In this document: positions 7,994 through 15,952 of the stretch, one piece after another
Position numbering within the stretch: the first letter of the stretch is position 1
Layout: each line of letters starts with the position of its first letter
Assembly (NCBI GenBank): GCA_900765125.1
Contig: CAAFQL010000257.1
Location: 1-33,541, forward strand
Length of the DNA stretch: 33,541 nucleotides
Origin: Oscillospiraceae bacterium
GTDB lineage: Bacteria > Bacillota > Clostridia > Oscillospirales > Ruminococcaceae
Direction: 5' to 3'
The notes under the pieces: model-generated
The model's input: the letters and a program-made list of their open reading frames with translations, nothing else
Told to the model about the DNA's origin: nothing
Databases searched by the model: none
Position numbers and translations under genes: made by a program

Positions 7994-9883
7994 ATGAAAA
8001 ACAAAGCAATGAGTGCTTTCACAGGCTTCTGTATAGACAAAGCAAAGCTGCTGTACGGGTGTGTGCAGAAAATATGTATCTGGCAGAATAAAAATACACT
8101 TAGGTTTCCAATGACTAACCGATTTTTGCTGATACTCTTTCCCATATTTTTAGTTTGTATGTCCGAGCTTACGGTAAATAAATACCCAAGTAAGTTGGTT
8201 CTATTTATAGCAGAACATCCGGGCATAATGCTGTTTGACGTTTTGGTCATAGCGTCGATATTCTGGGGACTTATGCTTATCTTACGGCGAGGGTGGCTTG
8301 CCATGCTTATTGAATCAATAGGAGTAATGGCACTCAGTATAGCAGAGTTATTTAAGTATGGAACTAACGGCAATCATCTGATGCTGCCCGATATGATGCT
8401 CACAGGCAATATTATTTCTCTAAAAGGATTTGCCTACATAAAAATAACCCCGAGGCTGGTCATAACGGTACTTATAGTTATAGGTTATCTTGTCGCAGCG
8501 TTTATTCTGAATCCTAAAATCAGTAAGAAATTAAAGCTTCCCGTACGATTTGTTTCAGGACTTGCTTGTTTGTCCTGCTGCGTATTACTGGTGATCTTTC
8601 CATCATTTTCACAGCCCTTATATGAGCTTTTTGGGCTTGATACAAAGCCGGCAAATAATACGTTTATACTCAACGAAAAGTACGACAACAATAGCTTTAT
8701 TGCATTCTTTATGCAGACAGGTTCCGAAGGATTTGCCGGAGGTTTATCAGAACCTGATAATTACGAGGAAGATGGTGACAGTGTTATAGAATCCTATCTT
8801 TCAAAGCCGGAAGAAAAGGACGAATACTTCAAAAACGGTAAACCTAATGTTGTTGTGATAATGTCGGAGTCCTTTGCTGATTTCAGAGCATTTGACGAAC
8901 TGGAAGATGTTATAGGCGGTACATACAGAAACTTTGACAGAGCAGCTGATATGGGCTATTCCGGAACAGCTATTGCACCTACATATGCAAGCTACACTGT
9001 ACGTACGGAGTTTGAGCTTATGTTTGGTCTGCCGGTAAAATCCCTTGACGATCCAAGTATGCCTAACAGAGTGCTTCTTGATAGACCACAGCCCACCATT
9101 CCTGCATATTATAAATCATGGGGATATAACACAGCATATATCCATCCATATCTTGCAAGCTTCTATGGAAGGAACAAGATATATGCAAACTTTGGTTATG
9201 ATACCATGATCTTTGATACAGATTTTACCGTACCAATAGAGTATTTTGGTACGTATGTTGATGACAACACGGTTCTTGCTCAGATAGAACAGCTTTTGAA
9301 TGAATCGGAAGAACCGATGTTTATTCACACGACAACAATGCAGAATCATCAGCCGTACACTCAGGGTGATGGGGATGAATTTGATAATTATCTTACATGG
9401 GTAAGACACACAGTTGATGGGTTTAAAGCATTTCTTACACGAATGGAGAGTTTTGACGAGCCAACAGTAGTATTGTTTATAGGTGACCATTTCCCGTCAC
9501 TAAGAGGAGATGACGGTATATATGCGCAGCTTGGAATAACAAGTGAAAATTGTGATACACTGTATGAGCAGAAGTACATTCTGTGGAACAACTGCGGACT
9601 TGATAATAATGTTCTGCCTGAGGAGAATGTATCAGTATTCTATCTGCCTTATGTGATAATGGAATGGATAGACGCACCCAGAGATGCGTTCACGCAGACT
9701 ATGATGGATGAAATGCTTGTAACGCCTGTATATTCAACTAATTACAATCCGAATCAGGCGTCGAATACAAAGCTTGACGCACTTACCTATGACCACATAC
9801 TGGGAGATATAGTAGCGCCCAGTGCCCTTGATACGCTTGGGGGTAAGAAAACGGCAGCCGAGGCAGAGGAAGATAATAAATAA
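7994..9883 (+). CDS. LTA synthase-type membrane phosphoglycerol transferase (sulfatase fold)
   Basis: 629-residue member of the LtaS/MdoB-like alkaline-phosphatase superfamily, which moves glycerol-phosphate from phosphatidylglycerol onto a surface polymer. The N-terminal third has several hydrophobic membrane segments (FLLILFPIFLVCM, VLVIASIFWGLMLIL, LVITVLIVIGYLVAAFIL, LACLSCCVLLVIF). The extracellular catalytic domain starts near residue 283 with PNVVVIMSESF (metal-binding Glu). It continues with PTYASYTVRTEFELMFGLP, where the Thr before VRTEFE (about residue 335) matches the nucleophile position. HTTTMQNHQPY and IGDHFPS supply further metal ligands. The exact polymer (lipoteichoic acid or another glycerol-phosphate glycan) is not certain. 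The ATG at 7994 has GGTGAG just upstream; the frame is open back to 7874 and an ATG at 7907 is an alternative. The thioesterase gene follows after 21 nt. Confidence 0.88.
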   Translation: MKNKAMSAFTGFCIDKAKLLYGCVQKICIWQNKNTLRFPMTNRFLLILFPIFLVCMSELTVNKYPSKLVLFIAEHPGIMLFDVLVIASIFWGLMLILRRGWLAMLIESIGVMALSIAELFKYGTNGNHLMLPDMMLTGNIISLKGFAYIKITPRLVITVLIVIGYLVAAFILNPKISKKLKLPVRFVSGLACLSCCVLLVIFPSFSQPLYELFGLDTKPANNTFILNEKYDNNSFIAFFMQTGSEGFAGGLSEPDNYEEDGDSVIESYLSKPEEKDEYFKNGKPNVVVIMSESFADFRAFDELEDVIGGTYRNFDRAADMGYSGTAIAPTYASYTVRTEFELMFGLPVKSLDDPSMPNRVLLDRPQPTIPAYYKSWGYNTAYIHPYLASFYGRNKIYANFGYDTMIFDTDFTVPIEYFGTYVDDNTVLAQIEQLLNESEEPMFIHTTTMQNHQPYTQGDGDEFDNYLTWVRHTVDGFKAFLTRMESFDEPTVVLFIGDHFPSLRGDDGIYAQLGITSENCDTLYEQKYILWNNCGLDNNVLPEENVSVFYLPYVIMEWIDAPRDAFTQTMMDEMLVTPVYSTNYNPNQASNTKLDALTYDHILGDIVAPSALDTLGGKKTAAEAEEDNK

Positions 9884-9904
9884 CAGTATTAAGGAGAGAA
9901 TGTT

Positions 9905-10303
9905 ATGAGACCAATAATGATCGGGTCAAAGGGGACAGCAGAAACTAATGTAGATGATGGAAAGCTTGCGGTTACAGTTGGCAGCGGCTCGCTGAGGGGA
10001 TATGCAACACCGATGCTTTCCGCTCTTATGGAAGAGGCTGCCTGTAATGCTGTAGAGCCTTATTTAGAGGACGGTGAGACTACAGTGGGAACTTATCTGG
10101 AGCTGAAGCATACAGCAGCTACACCTGAGGGTATGAATGTATATGCTGAGGCAGAGATAATAGAAGTAATCGGCAGGGAAGTAACATATAGTATAACTGC
10201 GAGAGATGAAGCAGGAGAGATAGGCAGCTGTACTCACAAGAGGGTTCAGGTAGGAACAGACAGGTTCATGCAGAAAGTAAGCAGCAAGAAATCAAATCAA
10301 TAA
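9905..10303 (+). CDS. FlK-like hotdog-fold thioesterase
   Basis: 132-residue hotdog protein resembling fluoroacetyl-CoA thioesterase FlK and related acyl-CoA thioesterases. The three catalytic positions are present with FlK spacing: Thr35 in YATPML, Glu43 in LMEEAA and His69 in LELKHTAATP (intervals of 8 and 26 residues). This similarity places it in the family but does not show that fluoroacetyl-CoA is the substrate; most gut homologues probably act on other short acyl-CoAs or serve as housekeeping thioesterases. AAGGAGAGA gives a good ribosome-binding site. It lies 21 nt behind the LtaS-like gene and probably shares its transcript. A repeat-rich stretch follows directly after the stop. Confidence 0.85.
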   Translation: MRPIMIGSKGTAETNVDDGKLAVTVGSGSLRGYATPMLSALMEEAACNAVEPYLEDGETTVGTYLELKHTAATPEGMNVYAEAEIIEVIGREVTYSITARDEAGEIGSCTHKRVQVGTDRFMQKVSSKKSNQ

Positions 10304-10304
10304 A

Positions 10305-10358
10305 AGTTTTTTGGTCCAGCTATTTTTCAAAAATGCTGGTCGCCGTCCGCAGACGGCG
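10305..10358 (+). repeat. Tandem stem-loops, REP-like, after the thioesterase gene
   Basis: Immediately after the stop codon come two hairpins: CCAGC...GCTGG (10316-10339, with an A/T inner stem) and CGCCGTC/GACGGCG with a CGCA loop (10341-10358). No T-run follows the second hairpin, so it is not a standard terminator. The layout resembles short dispersed palindromic repeats often seen after genes in this family, but copy number cannot be checked here. Confidence 0.5.
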
Positions 10359-10408
10359 AAACATTCAATAGTAAAAAATTGTAGGTACGATAAAAATAGA
10401 ATAAAAAC

Positions 10409-10501
10409 AAAATTCCGCATTTTAAAAAACTTTGCCCTAACATCAAGCTTTATCCAGAAAGCCTTGTTACAGTGCAAAGCAAAGATAAAATGCGGAATTT
10501 T
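10409..10501. repeat. 93-bp element with perfect 16-bp terminal inverted repeats
   Basis: AAAATTCCGCATTTTA (10409-10424) is repeated exactly in inverse at 10486-10501. Inside, CTTTGC/GCAAAG and GCTTT/AAAGC can pair in the same register, so the whole segment could fold into one long imperfect hairpin. No target-site duplication is evident. It may be a MITE-like insertion or an RNA hairpin at the end of the thioesterase transcript. An 89-residue open frame running through it has no supporting features. Confidence 0.6.
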
Positions 10502-10604
10502 TATACATAGCAAAAGAGGGAGCAAAGCGACCAATTTTTGCGGATGGTATGGGGTTTCTTTAAAACAGAATGATTTATGAATAAAAGCAAAAAGCAATTA
10601 TCCT

Positions 10605-10651
10605 AAAAAAGGCTTTCTGCTATGTACACCACATAGACAGAAAGCCTTTTT
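10605..10651. terminator. Bidirectional rho-independent terminator
   Basis: AAAAAAGGCTTTCTG ... CAGAAAGCCTTTTT with an extra inner stem TATGT/ACATA makes a long hairpin with A and T runs on both sides. It ends glycogen phosphorylase on the minus strand and the thioesterase transcript on the plus strand. Confidence 0.9.
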
Positions 10652-10686
10652 ATTATGCGAAATTTTGTTTTTGATATTGATTTGAT

Positions 10687-13092
10687 TTACTTGATGCCCC
10701 AGATGTCCTTTGCATATTCGTTTACTGCACGATCAGCTGAGAAAATACCAGCTCCCGCAATATTGTGCAGTGACATCTGTGTCCACTTCTTTTCATCACG
10801 ATACAGCTCAGAGCTACGCTTCTGAGTTGCTGCATAAGAATCAAAGTCAGCCAGTACCATATATGGGTCAGATGTCTTAAGTGAATTAGCAACCTCGTTG
10901 AACTTGCAGCCGTTGATACCGGAGTACATACGGTCAATACAATTACGGATAATTCCGTTGTTGTGGTAGTACTGCTCAGGATTATAGCCACGTGCCTTCA
11001 GTTCATTTACTTCCTCAGTCTTCATACCGAAGATAAGAATGTTGTCCTCACCAACAGCATCACCGATCTCAATATTAGCACCGTCCAGTGTACCCAGTGT
11101 TACAGCACCATTAAGCATAAGCTTCATGTTGCCTGTACCGGACGCTTCTGTACCTGCCAGAGAGATTTGTTCTGATATATCACTTGCCGGCATCAGCAGC
11201 TCAGAAAGTGTTACCTTATAATCTTCAAGGAAATATACAGAGAGCTTTTTTGATATTCTCGGATTCTTGCGGATTTCTTCAGAAAGTGCCCATATCATCT
11301 TGATGATCTGCTTTGCCAGATAGTAGCCTGGTGCAGCCTTTGCAGCAAAGATATAGGTCTTAGGCGCAAAATCAGCATTCGGATTATCAAGAAGATACTG
11401 ATACTGTGCAAGAATATTCATAACATTCAGGTGCTGACGCTTGTATTCATGGAGACGCTTAACCTGTACGTCGAAAATACTGTCTGTATTCAGGATAATG
11501 CCGCTCTTCTGCTTAACATACTTTGCAAATCTCTGCTTATTGTCCTTCTTGATCCTGCGCAGTGATTCCAGTACAGCAGTATCATTTTCAAATACTTCCA
11601 GCTTTTTCAGTTCACTGCCGTCCATAAGGAAGCCGTCACCGATCTTGTCTCTGAGAAGCTTTGTAAGTCCCGGATTGGACTGGTACAGCCATCTTCTGTA
11701 TGCAATACCATTTGTTACATTCTTGAACTTAGCAGGTGTATCCAGATATTCTTCATGGAATACGGACTCCTTGATGATCTCAGAATGCAGCTTGGATACG
11801 CCGTTTACGCTGTGAGAAGCCATAACGCAAAGTGTAGCCATGTGGATCTGGTTGTCCTTGATGATAGACATACGAGTTGTCTTAGCACTGTCATAACCGT
11901 TGCGCTGCATAAGTTCTGCACAGTAACGGTTGTTGATCTCAACAATAATAGAGAAGATTCTCGGAATAACAGTCTTTACAAGATTTACATCCCATTTTTC
12001 CAGAGCCTCAGCCATTACAGTGTGGTTGGTGTAAGCGAATGTGTTTGTTACAATGTGCCATGCGTGTTCCCATGTATAGCCGCAGTCATCAAGAAGTACA
12101 CGCATAAGCTCCGGGATAGCCAGAGTCGGATGAGTGTCGTTGATGTGAATAGCAACCTTTTCATGGAGGTTATCAAGTGTGCCGTAAACGTTCATGTGGT
12201 GGTTTACAATATCGCCGATAGCTGCTGCACACAGGAAGTACTGCTGACGCAGACGAAGTGACTTACCTTCAAGGTGATTATCGTTAGGATAAAGAACCTT
12301 GGAAATAGCGTTTGCCATAGAGTTCTGGCTCAGTGCGCTTGCATAATTACCATCATTGAATGACTTCATATCAAAGCTTGGTGCTTTAGCCTGCCATAGA
12401 CGAAGTGTGGAAACACCATCACTGCCGTAGCCTGAAACATAGAGGTCATAAGGGATAGCAACTACTGTATTGTAGTTTTCATGAGAAAGGTAGTGATAGG
12501 AATCCTGCCAGTATTCCTTGATGTCACCTTCAAAGTGAACTTCTATAGCTTCATCGGGCTTAGGGTCAAGCCATACACTGCCGCCCGGAAGCCAGTTATC
12601 CGGGAATTCAGTCTGCCAGCCATCTTCAAGCTTCTGCTGGAAAATCCCGTACTCATAGCAAATTGAGTGACCCTTTGCAGGGATTCCCTGTGTAGCCATA
12701 GCGTCGAGATAGCAAGCGGCAAGTCTGCCCAGACCGCCGTTACCCAAACCTGCGTCAGGCTCACACTCAAAAATCTTATCGAGACTAATATCGAATTCTT
12801 TTAAAATAGCGGTGAAGTCTTCAGCCAGTTCCAGATTGTAAAGGGAGGTTTTGAGGGAACGACCCATGAGGAATTCCATTGAAAGATAATATGCCTGTTT
12901 ACGACCCTCGGAATGCACACGATTGGTGAAGTGCTGACGCTTATGCTTCAGAGTTTCAACCATCATTGCAGATAGTGTCTGATAAATCTGCTTGTCAGAG
13001 GCTTCATTCGGTGCAACATTACACTCGAGCATAAGGCGATTTACGAACTTTTCTTTCAGCTCGTTGCGTTTTGCTGTATTTTTATCAGCCAT
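10687..13092 (-). CDS. glgP: Glycogen/starch (alpha-glucan) phosphorylase
   Basis: 801-residue GT35 phosphorylase. It releases glucose-1-phosphate from alpha-1,4-glucans using phosphate and PLP, in the cytoplasm, for glycogen or maltodextrin use. Family motifs are clear: YYLSMEFLMGR, NGGLGRLAACYLDAMAT, HINDTHPTLAIPELMRVL, VKRLHEYKRQHLN, and EASGTGNMK with the PLP-binding Lys at about residue 657. Length is normal. The ATG at 13092 (MADKNTAKRN) is chosen: GGAGG sits 12 nt and GGAG 6 nt upstream. An in-frame ATG at 13104 directly abuts GGAGG and is less likely. The gene stands alone between its promoter (13197-13225) and a terminator; no other glycogen gene is in the window. The leader can form two hairpins. 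Confidence 0.96.
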   Translation of the reverse strand: MADKNTAKRNELKEKFVNRLMLECNVAPNEASDKQIYQTLSAMMVETLKHKRQHFTNRVHSEGRKQAYYLSMEFLMGRSLKTSLYNLELAEDFTAILKEFDISLDKIFECEPDAGLGNGGLGRLAACYLDAMATQGIPAKGHSICYEYGIFQQKLEDGWQTEFPDNWLPGGSVWLDPKPDEAIEVHFEGDIKEYWQDSYHYLSHENYNTVVAIPYDLYVSGYGSDGVSTLRLWQAKAPSFDMKSFNDGNYASALSQNSMANAISKVLYPNDNHLEGKSLRLRQQYFLCAAAIGDIVNHHMNVYGTLDNLHEKVAIHINDTHPTLAIPELMRVLLDDCGYTWEHAWHIVTNTFAYTNHTVMAEALEKWDVNLVKTVIPRIFSIIVEINNRYCAELMQRNGYDSAKTTRMSIIKDNQIHMATLCVMASHSVNGVSKLHSEIIKESVFHEEYLDTPAKFKNVTNGIAYRRWLYQSNPGLTKLLRDKIGDGFLMDGSELKKLEVFENDTAVLESLRRIKKDNKQRFAKYVKQKSGIILNTDSIFDVQVKRLHEYKRQHLNVMNILAQYQYLLDNPNADFAPKTYIFAAKAAPGYYLAKQIIKMIWALSEEIRKNPRISKKLSVYFLEDYKVTLSELLMPASDISEQISLAGTEASGTGNMKLMLNGAVTLGTLDGANIEIGDAVGEDNILIFGMKTEEVNELKARGYNPEQYYHNNGIIRNCIDRMYSGINGCKFNEVANSLKTSDPYMVLADFDSYAATQKRSSELYRDEKKWTQMSLHNIAGAGIFSADRAVNEYAKDIWGIK

Positions 13093-13127
13093 TATAAGCT
13101 CCATCCTCCGGCGGATATTATTTTGAA

Positions 13128-13187
13128 CGGGATTTAATACACAGATATGTGCTTGTGATCCCGGCGGTACAGAGCGCCGATTGTACC
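13128..13187 (-). promoter_or_regulatory. Two hairpins in the glgP leader
   Basis: Close to the predicted 5' end of the glgP mRNA, GGTACA/TGTACC (13166-13187) can pair. Nearer the gene, CGGGAT/ATCCCG with an inner CACA/TGTG (13128-13163) can pair. Neither has a T-run. They could protect the 5' end or modulate translation; they match no riboswitch class I know. Confidence 0.4.
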
Positions 13188-13196
13188 ACTATATTT

Positions 13197-13225
13197 ATTA
13201 TACCTAATTTTCGTACTTTTTTCAA
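13197..13225 (-). promoter_or_regulatory. Sigma-A promoter of glgP
   Basis: On the minus strand TTGAAA (13220-13225), 17 bp, TATAAT (13197-13202). The predicted start is near 13190, about 100 nt before the chosen ATG. Confidence 0.8.
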
Positions 13226-13519
13226 TAGCTTTTTTTCACAAAGTATTTGTTCAACTCCAAAAATTAAACGTTATTTTTGCCGACATTTGTAAATTGCGTT
13301 TTTTTGTCAGAAGTACGCAGTTTTTTGTATTTTTGCTAATTATGTTTCTTCCGAAGATCAACTGCTGTTAAATGTATACTTATATTAAATTATAAGAGAA
13401 TACTTTTGGAGTTAATCAGAAGTTCATAACTGTAGTGTAAAGATTACAAACGACGTGTAAAATAGACGGGCGGAGATGTACTTGTTGTATGAATAATATC
13501 CGGGTGCAGATCTAAAGTC
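13226..13519. other. A/T-rich spacer between divergent promoters
   Basis: This stretch separates the glgP promoter from the promoter of the dockerin protein. It has several T-runs and short repeats such as TGTAAAGATTACA, but no supported gene, RNA or operator. Confidence 0.5.
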
Positions 13520-13548
13520 TTGCAATTTGGTTACAAATATGATATAAT
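13520..13548 (+). promoter_or_regulatory. Sigma-A promoter of the dockerin hydrolase gene
   Basis: TTGCAA (13520-13525), 17 bp, TATAAT (13543-13548). The predicted start near 13555 leaves an unusually long leader of about 335 nt before the ATG at 13890. Confidence 0.8.
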
Positions 13549-13554
13549 AGTAAC

Positions 13555-13875
13555 GTACGGTAAAGGACACGTATGTCTGTTTTGAAGAATACGGTGTCGT
13601 GAACTTATGCAAATACGTATAACTGCGAATATGCAGGGTTGCGTAATGTGCAATGCAATCAAGGCGTGCAAGTGCATATGACCGGGCGCTCTAATGATGC
13701 GTGCAGGACAATGTACAATATTGAAGCACCTGTCTTAGCCTTTTGCGTGCCTATAGAATCTTTAAAAGTAAATATTATGCAGATGCATTGCCAACGGCAA
13801 ACAATATAACTTAAGGCCGTACAGCAATGCAGCCTTGACTGCTGCTTTGCAAATTTCAAACATTGTTATTTAAAA
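13555..13875 (+). promoter_or_regulatory. Long structured 5' leader, class unknown
   Basis: The leader contains at least five possible hairpins: GACAC-GTAT/ATAC-GTGTC (13566-13598), CTGC/GCAG (13623-13636), TTGCGT/ATGCAA (13639-13658), TTGCC/GGCAA (13788-13800) and a 10-bp stem with one mismatch, GCAATGCAGC/GCTGCTTTGC (13824-13850), just before the ribosome-binding site. No T-run follows, so control of translation rather than termination is the likelier mode. The ydaO c-di-AMP and GEMM c-di-GMP riboswitch motifs were looked for and not seen. Confidence 0.45.
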
Positions 13876-13889
13876 GGAGTAAGCTTAAT

Positions 13890-15308
13890 ATGTTGAAAAG
13901 AATTTCGGCTGTCGGGGTTTCCTGCGTGACTGCACTCGTACTGATGCTGTCGACAATTGCCTCGCCAACAAATGTCTCCGCTGTAACGCTGGAGGAAATG
14001 GCTAATGTAGCTATTGATTGTATTATGTCTCACGAAGGTTCTTATGGTTCTATTAACCCAAATGACTGCGGCGCAGTAAGTGTCGGCAAGCTCCAGTGGC
14101 ACGCTGACAGAGCGCTTACAGTTATGAGAAGAGCCTGCCAGATCGACCCTTCATTTGCGGCTGCGACCTTAGGTTCGTCTCTCTACAATGAAGTTATGAG
14201 TGCATCAAATTGGAATTATCGTACTTTCTCTTCTTCTGAAGCAAGTGCTGCTGCTGCGTTGCTCTCTTCCGATTGCGGAATAGCTGCACAGGATGCGCAG
14301 GCTAATGAAGACGTTCAGGGTTACATAATTACTGCACAGAACATGGGTATTACTGATACAGGTGCTCTTGTGCTTTATGCCGATATTTATAATTTCGGAT
14401 GCGGTATTGCTGCAAGAGTTGCCAAGCGTGCAGCTTCTTATGCCGGCTCTTACAGTTCAGTAACACTTGAAAATATGTATCAGGCAGCACTTAATGATAA
14501 TTTCAGTTCTACAAGTGCTTTTGTTTCCAGAGCAAACATGGTTTATAACTATCTTTGCAGTGCTGGATACGGAAATTCAGCTGTCACACCGGATACTACG
14601 ACAACAACTACTCCTGCAGTCCAGTTTACCGAAGACGGCGCAGGAACATACACCGTTACTGCTTCTTTGCTTAATGTGAGAAGTGGTCCGGGAACCGGTT
14701 ACTCTATTGTTACAACAATTCCAAACGGCGCTGTTATTACTGTTACTGCTACAGGCGGTGATTGGGCGGCTATTACTTATGATAGCTTTGAGGGCTACTG
14801 TTCTGTGGAATACTTAGTTCCATATGAAGATATTAGTACTTCTGAAACCACCACTACTGAGGCTTTGACTACAACTGTAACAGAAATAACAACAGAAGTA
14901 GAAACGACTGAAACTACTACATCTGTTTCTGAGACAGAAACAGAAACAACAGAGATAACTACTGAGACTACTGCTTATGAAGAAACAACAGAAACTGAAG
15001 ATGAAACTACAACAACAACAGTTACTGATGTTACAGCAGAAAGCTCAGAGACTACCACAACAGCTGCAAAAACAAACGTTATTGTAAACAGCGCATATGC
15101 TTCTGTTTACGGCGATGTAAATTGTGATGGAGCTGTTACTGTAGCTGATGCAGTTTTACTGCATAAATATCTGGTTGGTGCCATTTCATTTAATGTTGAA
15201 CAGCTTGCAAATGCTGACTGCTCATTAGACAGCGTTCTTACTACGAAGGATGTAACAGTTATCATGCAGCACCTTTCAGGTTATCTTACAGCACTTCCTA
15301 TTTTATAA
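13890..15308 (+). CDS. Secreted lysozyme-like cell-wall hydrolase with SH3 and dockerin domains
   Basis: 472 residues. A signal peptide (1-31, ending TNVSA) precedes a helical domain (about 32-225) with SHEG..GSINPNDCGAVSVGKLQWH. This recalls lysozyme-fold peptidoglycan hydrolases; Glu49 would be the candidate catalytic residue. A short Thr linker leads to a bacterial SH3 domain (about 251-312, SLLNVRSGPGTGYSIV), which usually binds cell wall. A Thr/Glu-rich linker (313-405) then leads to a type I dockerin (406-472) with two calcium loops (DVNCDGAVTVAD and DCSLDSVLTTKD). Dockerins bind cohesins on scaffoldins, so the enzyme may be displayed in a cellulosome-like complex. AAAAGGAG precedes the ATG at 13890; the frame is open from 13863. 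The hydrolase activity is inferred from fold-like motifs only. Confidence 0.85.
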   Translation: MLKRISAVGVSCVTALVLMLSTIASPTNVSAVTLEEMANVAIDCIMSHEGSYGSINPNDCGAVSVGKLQWHADRALTVMRRACQIDPSFAAATLGSSLYNEVMSASNWNYRTFSSSEASAAAALLSSDCGIAAQDAQANEDVQGYIITAQNMGITDTGALVLYADIYNFGCGIAARVAKRAASYAGSYSSVTLENMYQAALNDNFSSTSAFVSRANMVYNYLCSAGYGNSAVTPDTTTTTTPAVQFTEDGAGTYTVTASLLNVRSGPGTGYSIVTTIPNGAVITVTATGGDWAAITYDSFEGYCSVEYLVPYEDISTSETTTTEALTTTVTEITTEVETTETTTSVSETETETTEITTETTAYEETTETEDETTTTTVTDVTAESSETTTTAAKTNVIVNSAYASVYGDVNCDGAVTVADAVLLHKYLVGAISFNVEQLANADCSLDSVLTTKDVTVIMQHLSGYLTALPIL

Positions 15309-15320
15309 TCGAAAATCGAA

Positions 15321-15352
15321 AACCCCTCTTGTTAAAAGAGGGGTTATTTTTT
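15321..15352 (+). terminator. Rho-independent terminator
   Basis: AACCCCTCTT / AAGAGGGGTT with a short loop, followed by ATTTTTT. It ends the dockerin gene 12 nt after its stop; the convergent phosphopantetheinyl transferase gene ends 10 nt beyond. Confidence 0.9.
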
Positions 15353-15361
15353 GTGCATTTT

Positions 15362-15943
15362 TTATTTTTGTGTAATGTCAAGCGTTTTTTCTGATACGAA
15401 TATAAGTGAAGTCTCACACTCAGGAGCAGCGGCGCAAAGGGATATTATATATTTATCCTGTATGACCCATTGCCTGAAGAACGCTCCGGTTATATTAGTA
15501 TAAATGGTATTATTATCGGAAATAGAAAATGCAGCGTTTTTCATAGGATAGGAAACTCCTATTCCTATTGCTTTTACAAAGGATTCTTTTAACGTCCACA
15601 GCCTTGTAAAGGTGAGATCCGCATTTGCTGAGTTTTCTATTTCAAGTGCCTCCGACTCTGTGAACGCACGTCTTACAACGCCATTGCGTACGTTTCTTAT
15701 CCTTTCGCAGTCTGCTCCTATGGTATTTTTTCCCACAGCACATACAACAAGACCATTGCAATGTGAAAGATTTATTTTTATATCTGTGTGAATTTCAACG
15801 AAGGGCTTTCCATGAACGCCTTTGCCGAGGTTATAATGTTCTATACCGTATTCTCGTTTCATTGCAAAACTTAGAAGTCGGTGAGCTGCTTCATGTTGCT
15901 TCTGTGCCAAGCTTTTCCTTAAAAAACAAGCATACAGCGTCAT
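15362..15943 (-). CDS. 4'-phosphopantetheinyl transferase, Sfp type
   Basis: 193-residue enzyme that moves phosphopantetheine from CoA to a Ser of acyl- or peptidyl-carrier proteins. Motifs: GKPFV (45-49), INLSHC (57-62), GADCE with the magnesium-binding Asp78 and Glu80, and WTLKESFVKAIG (116-127) with the catalytic Glu and Lys. The length is a little short for Sfp (about 225) but all core motifs are present. No carrier protein or synthase is in the window, so the partner is unknown. AGGAG lies 6 nt before ATG. It sits 9 nt behind the phosphodiesterase gene and is probably co-transcribed with it. Confidence 0.9.
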   Translation of the reverse strand: MTLYACFLRKSLAQKQHEAAHRLLSFAMKREYGIEHYNLGKGVHGKPFVEIHTDIKINLSHCNGLVVCAVGKNTIGADCERIRNVRNGVVRRAFTESEALEIENSANADLTFTRLWTLKESFVKAIGIGVSYPMKNAAFSISDNNTIYTNITGAFFRQWVIQDKYIISLCAAAPECETSLIFVSEKTLDITQK

Positions 15944-15952
15944 CTTTTTCTC

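Noticed and set aside
10400..10510. Target-site duplication around the 93-bp element
   Set aside because: The flanks do not match each other, so transposition cannot be claimed from this sequence alone.
10311..10580. 89-residue open frame in the gap after the thioesterase gene
   Set aside because: It runs through two sets of inverted repeats, has no ribosome-binding site and reads as low-complexity basic residues.
13424..13859. Two minus-strand frames of 62 and 66 residues (13424-13612 and 13659-13859)
   Set aside because: No ribosome-binding site or protein-like composition, and they lie opposite the promoter and leader of the dockerin gene.
13555..13875. c-di-AMP (ydaO) or c-di-GMP riboswitch before the hydrolase
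   Set aside because: The conserved cores of both classes were looked for by eye and are not present.
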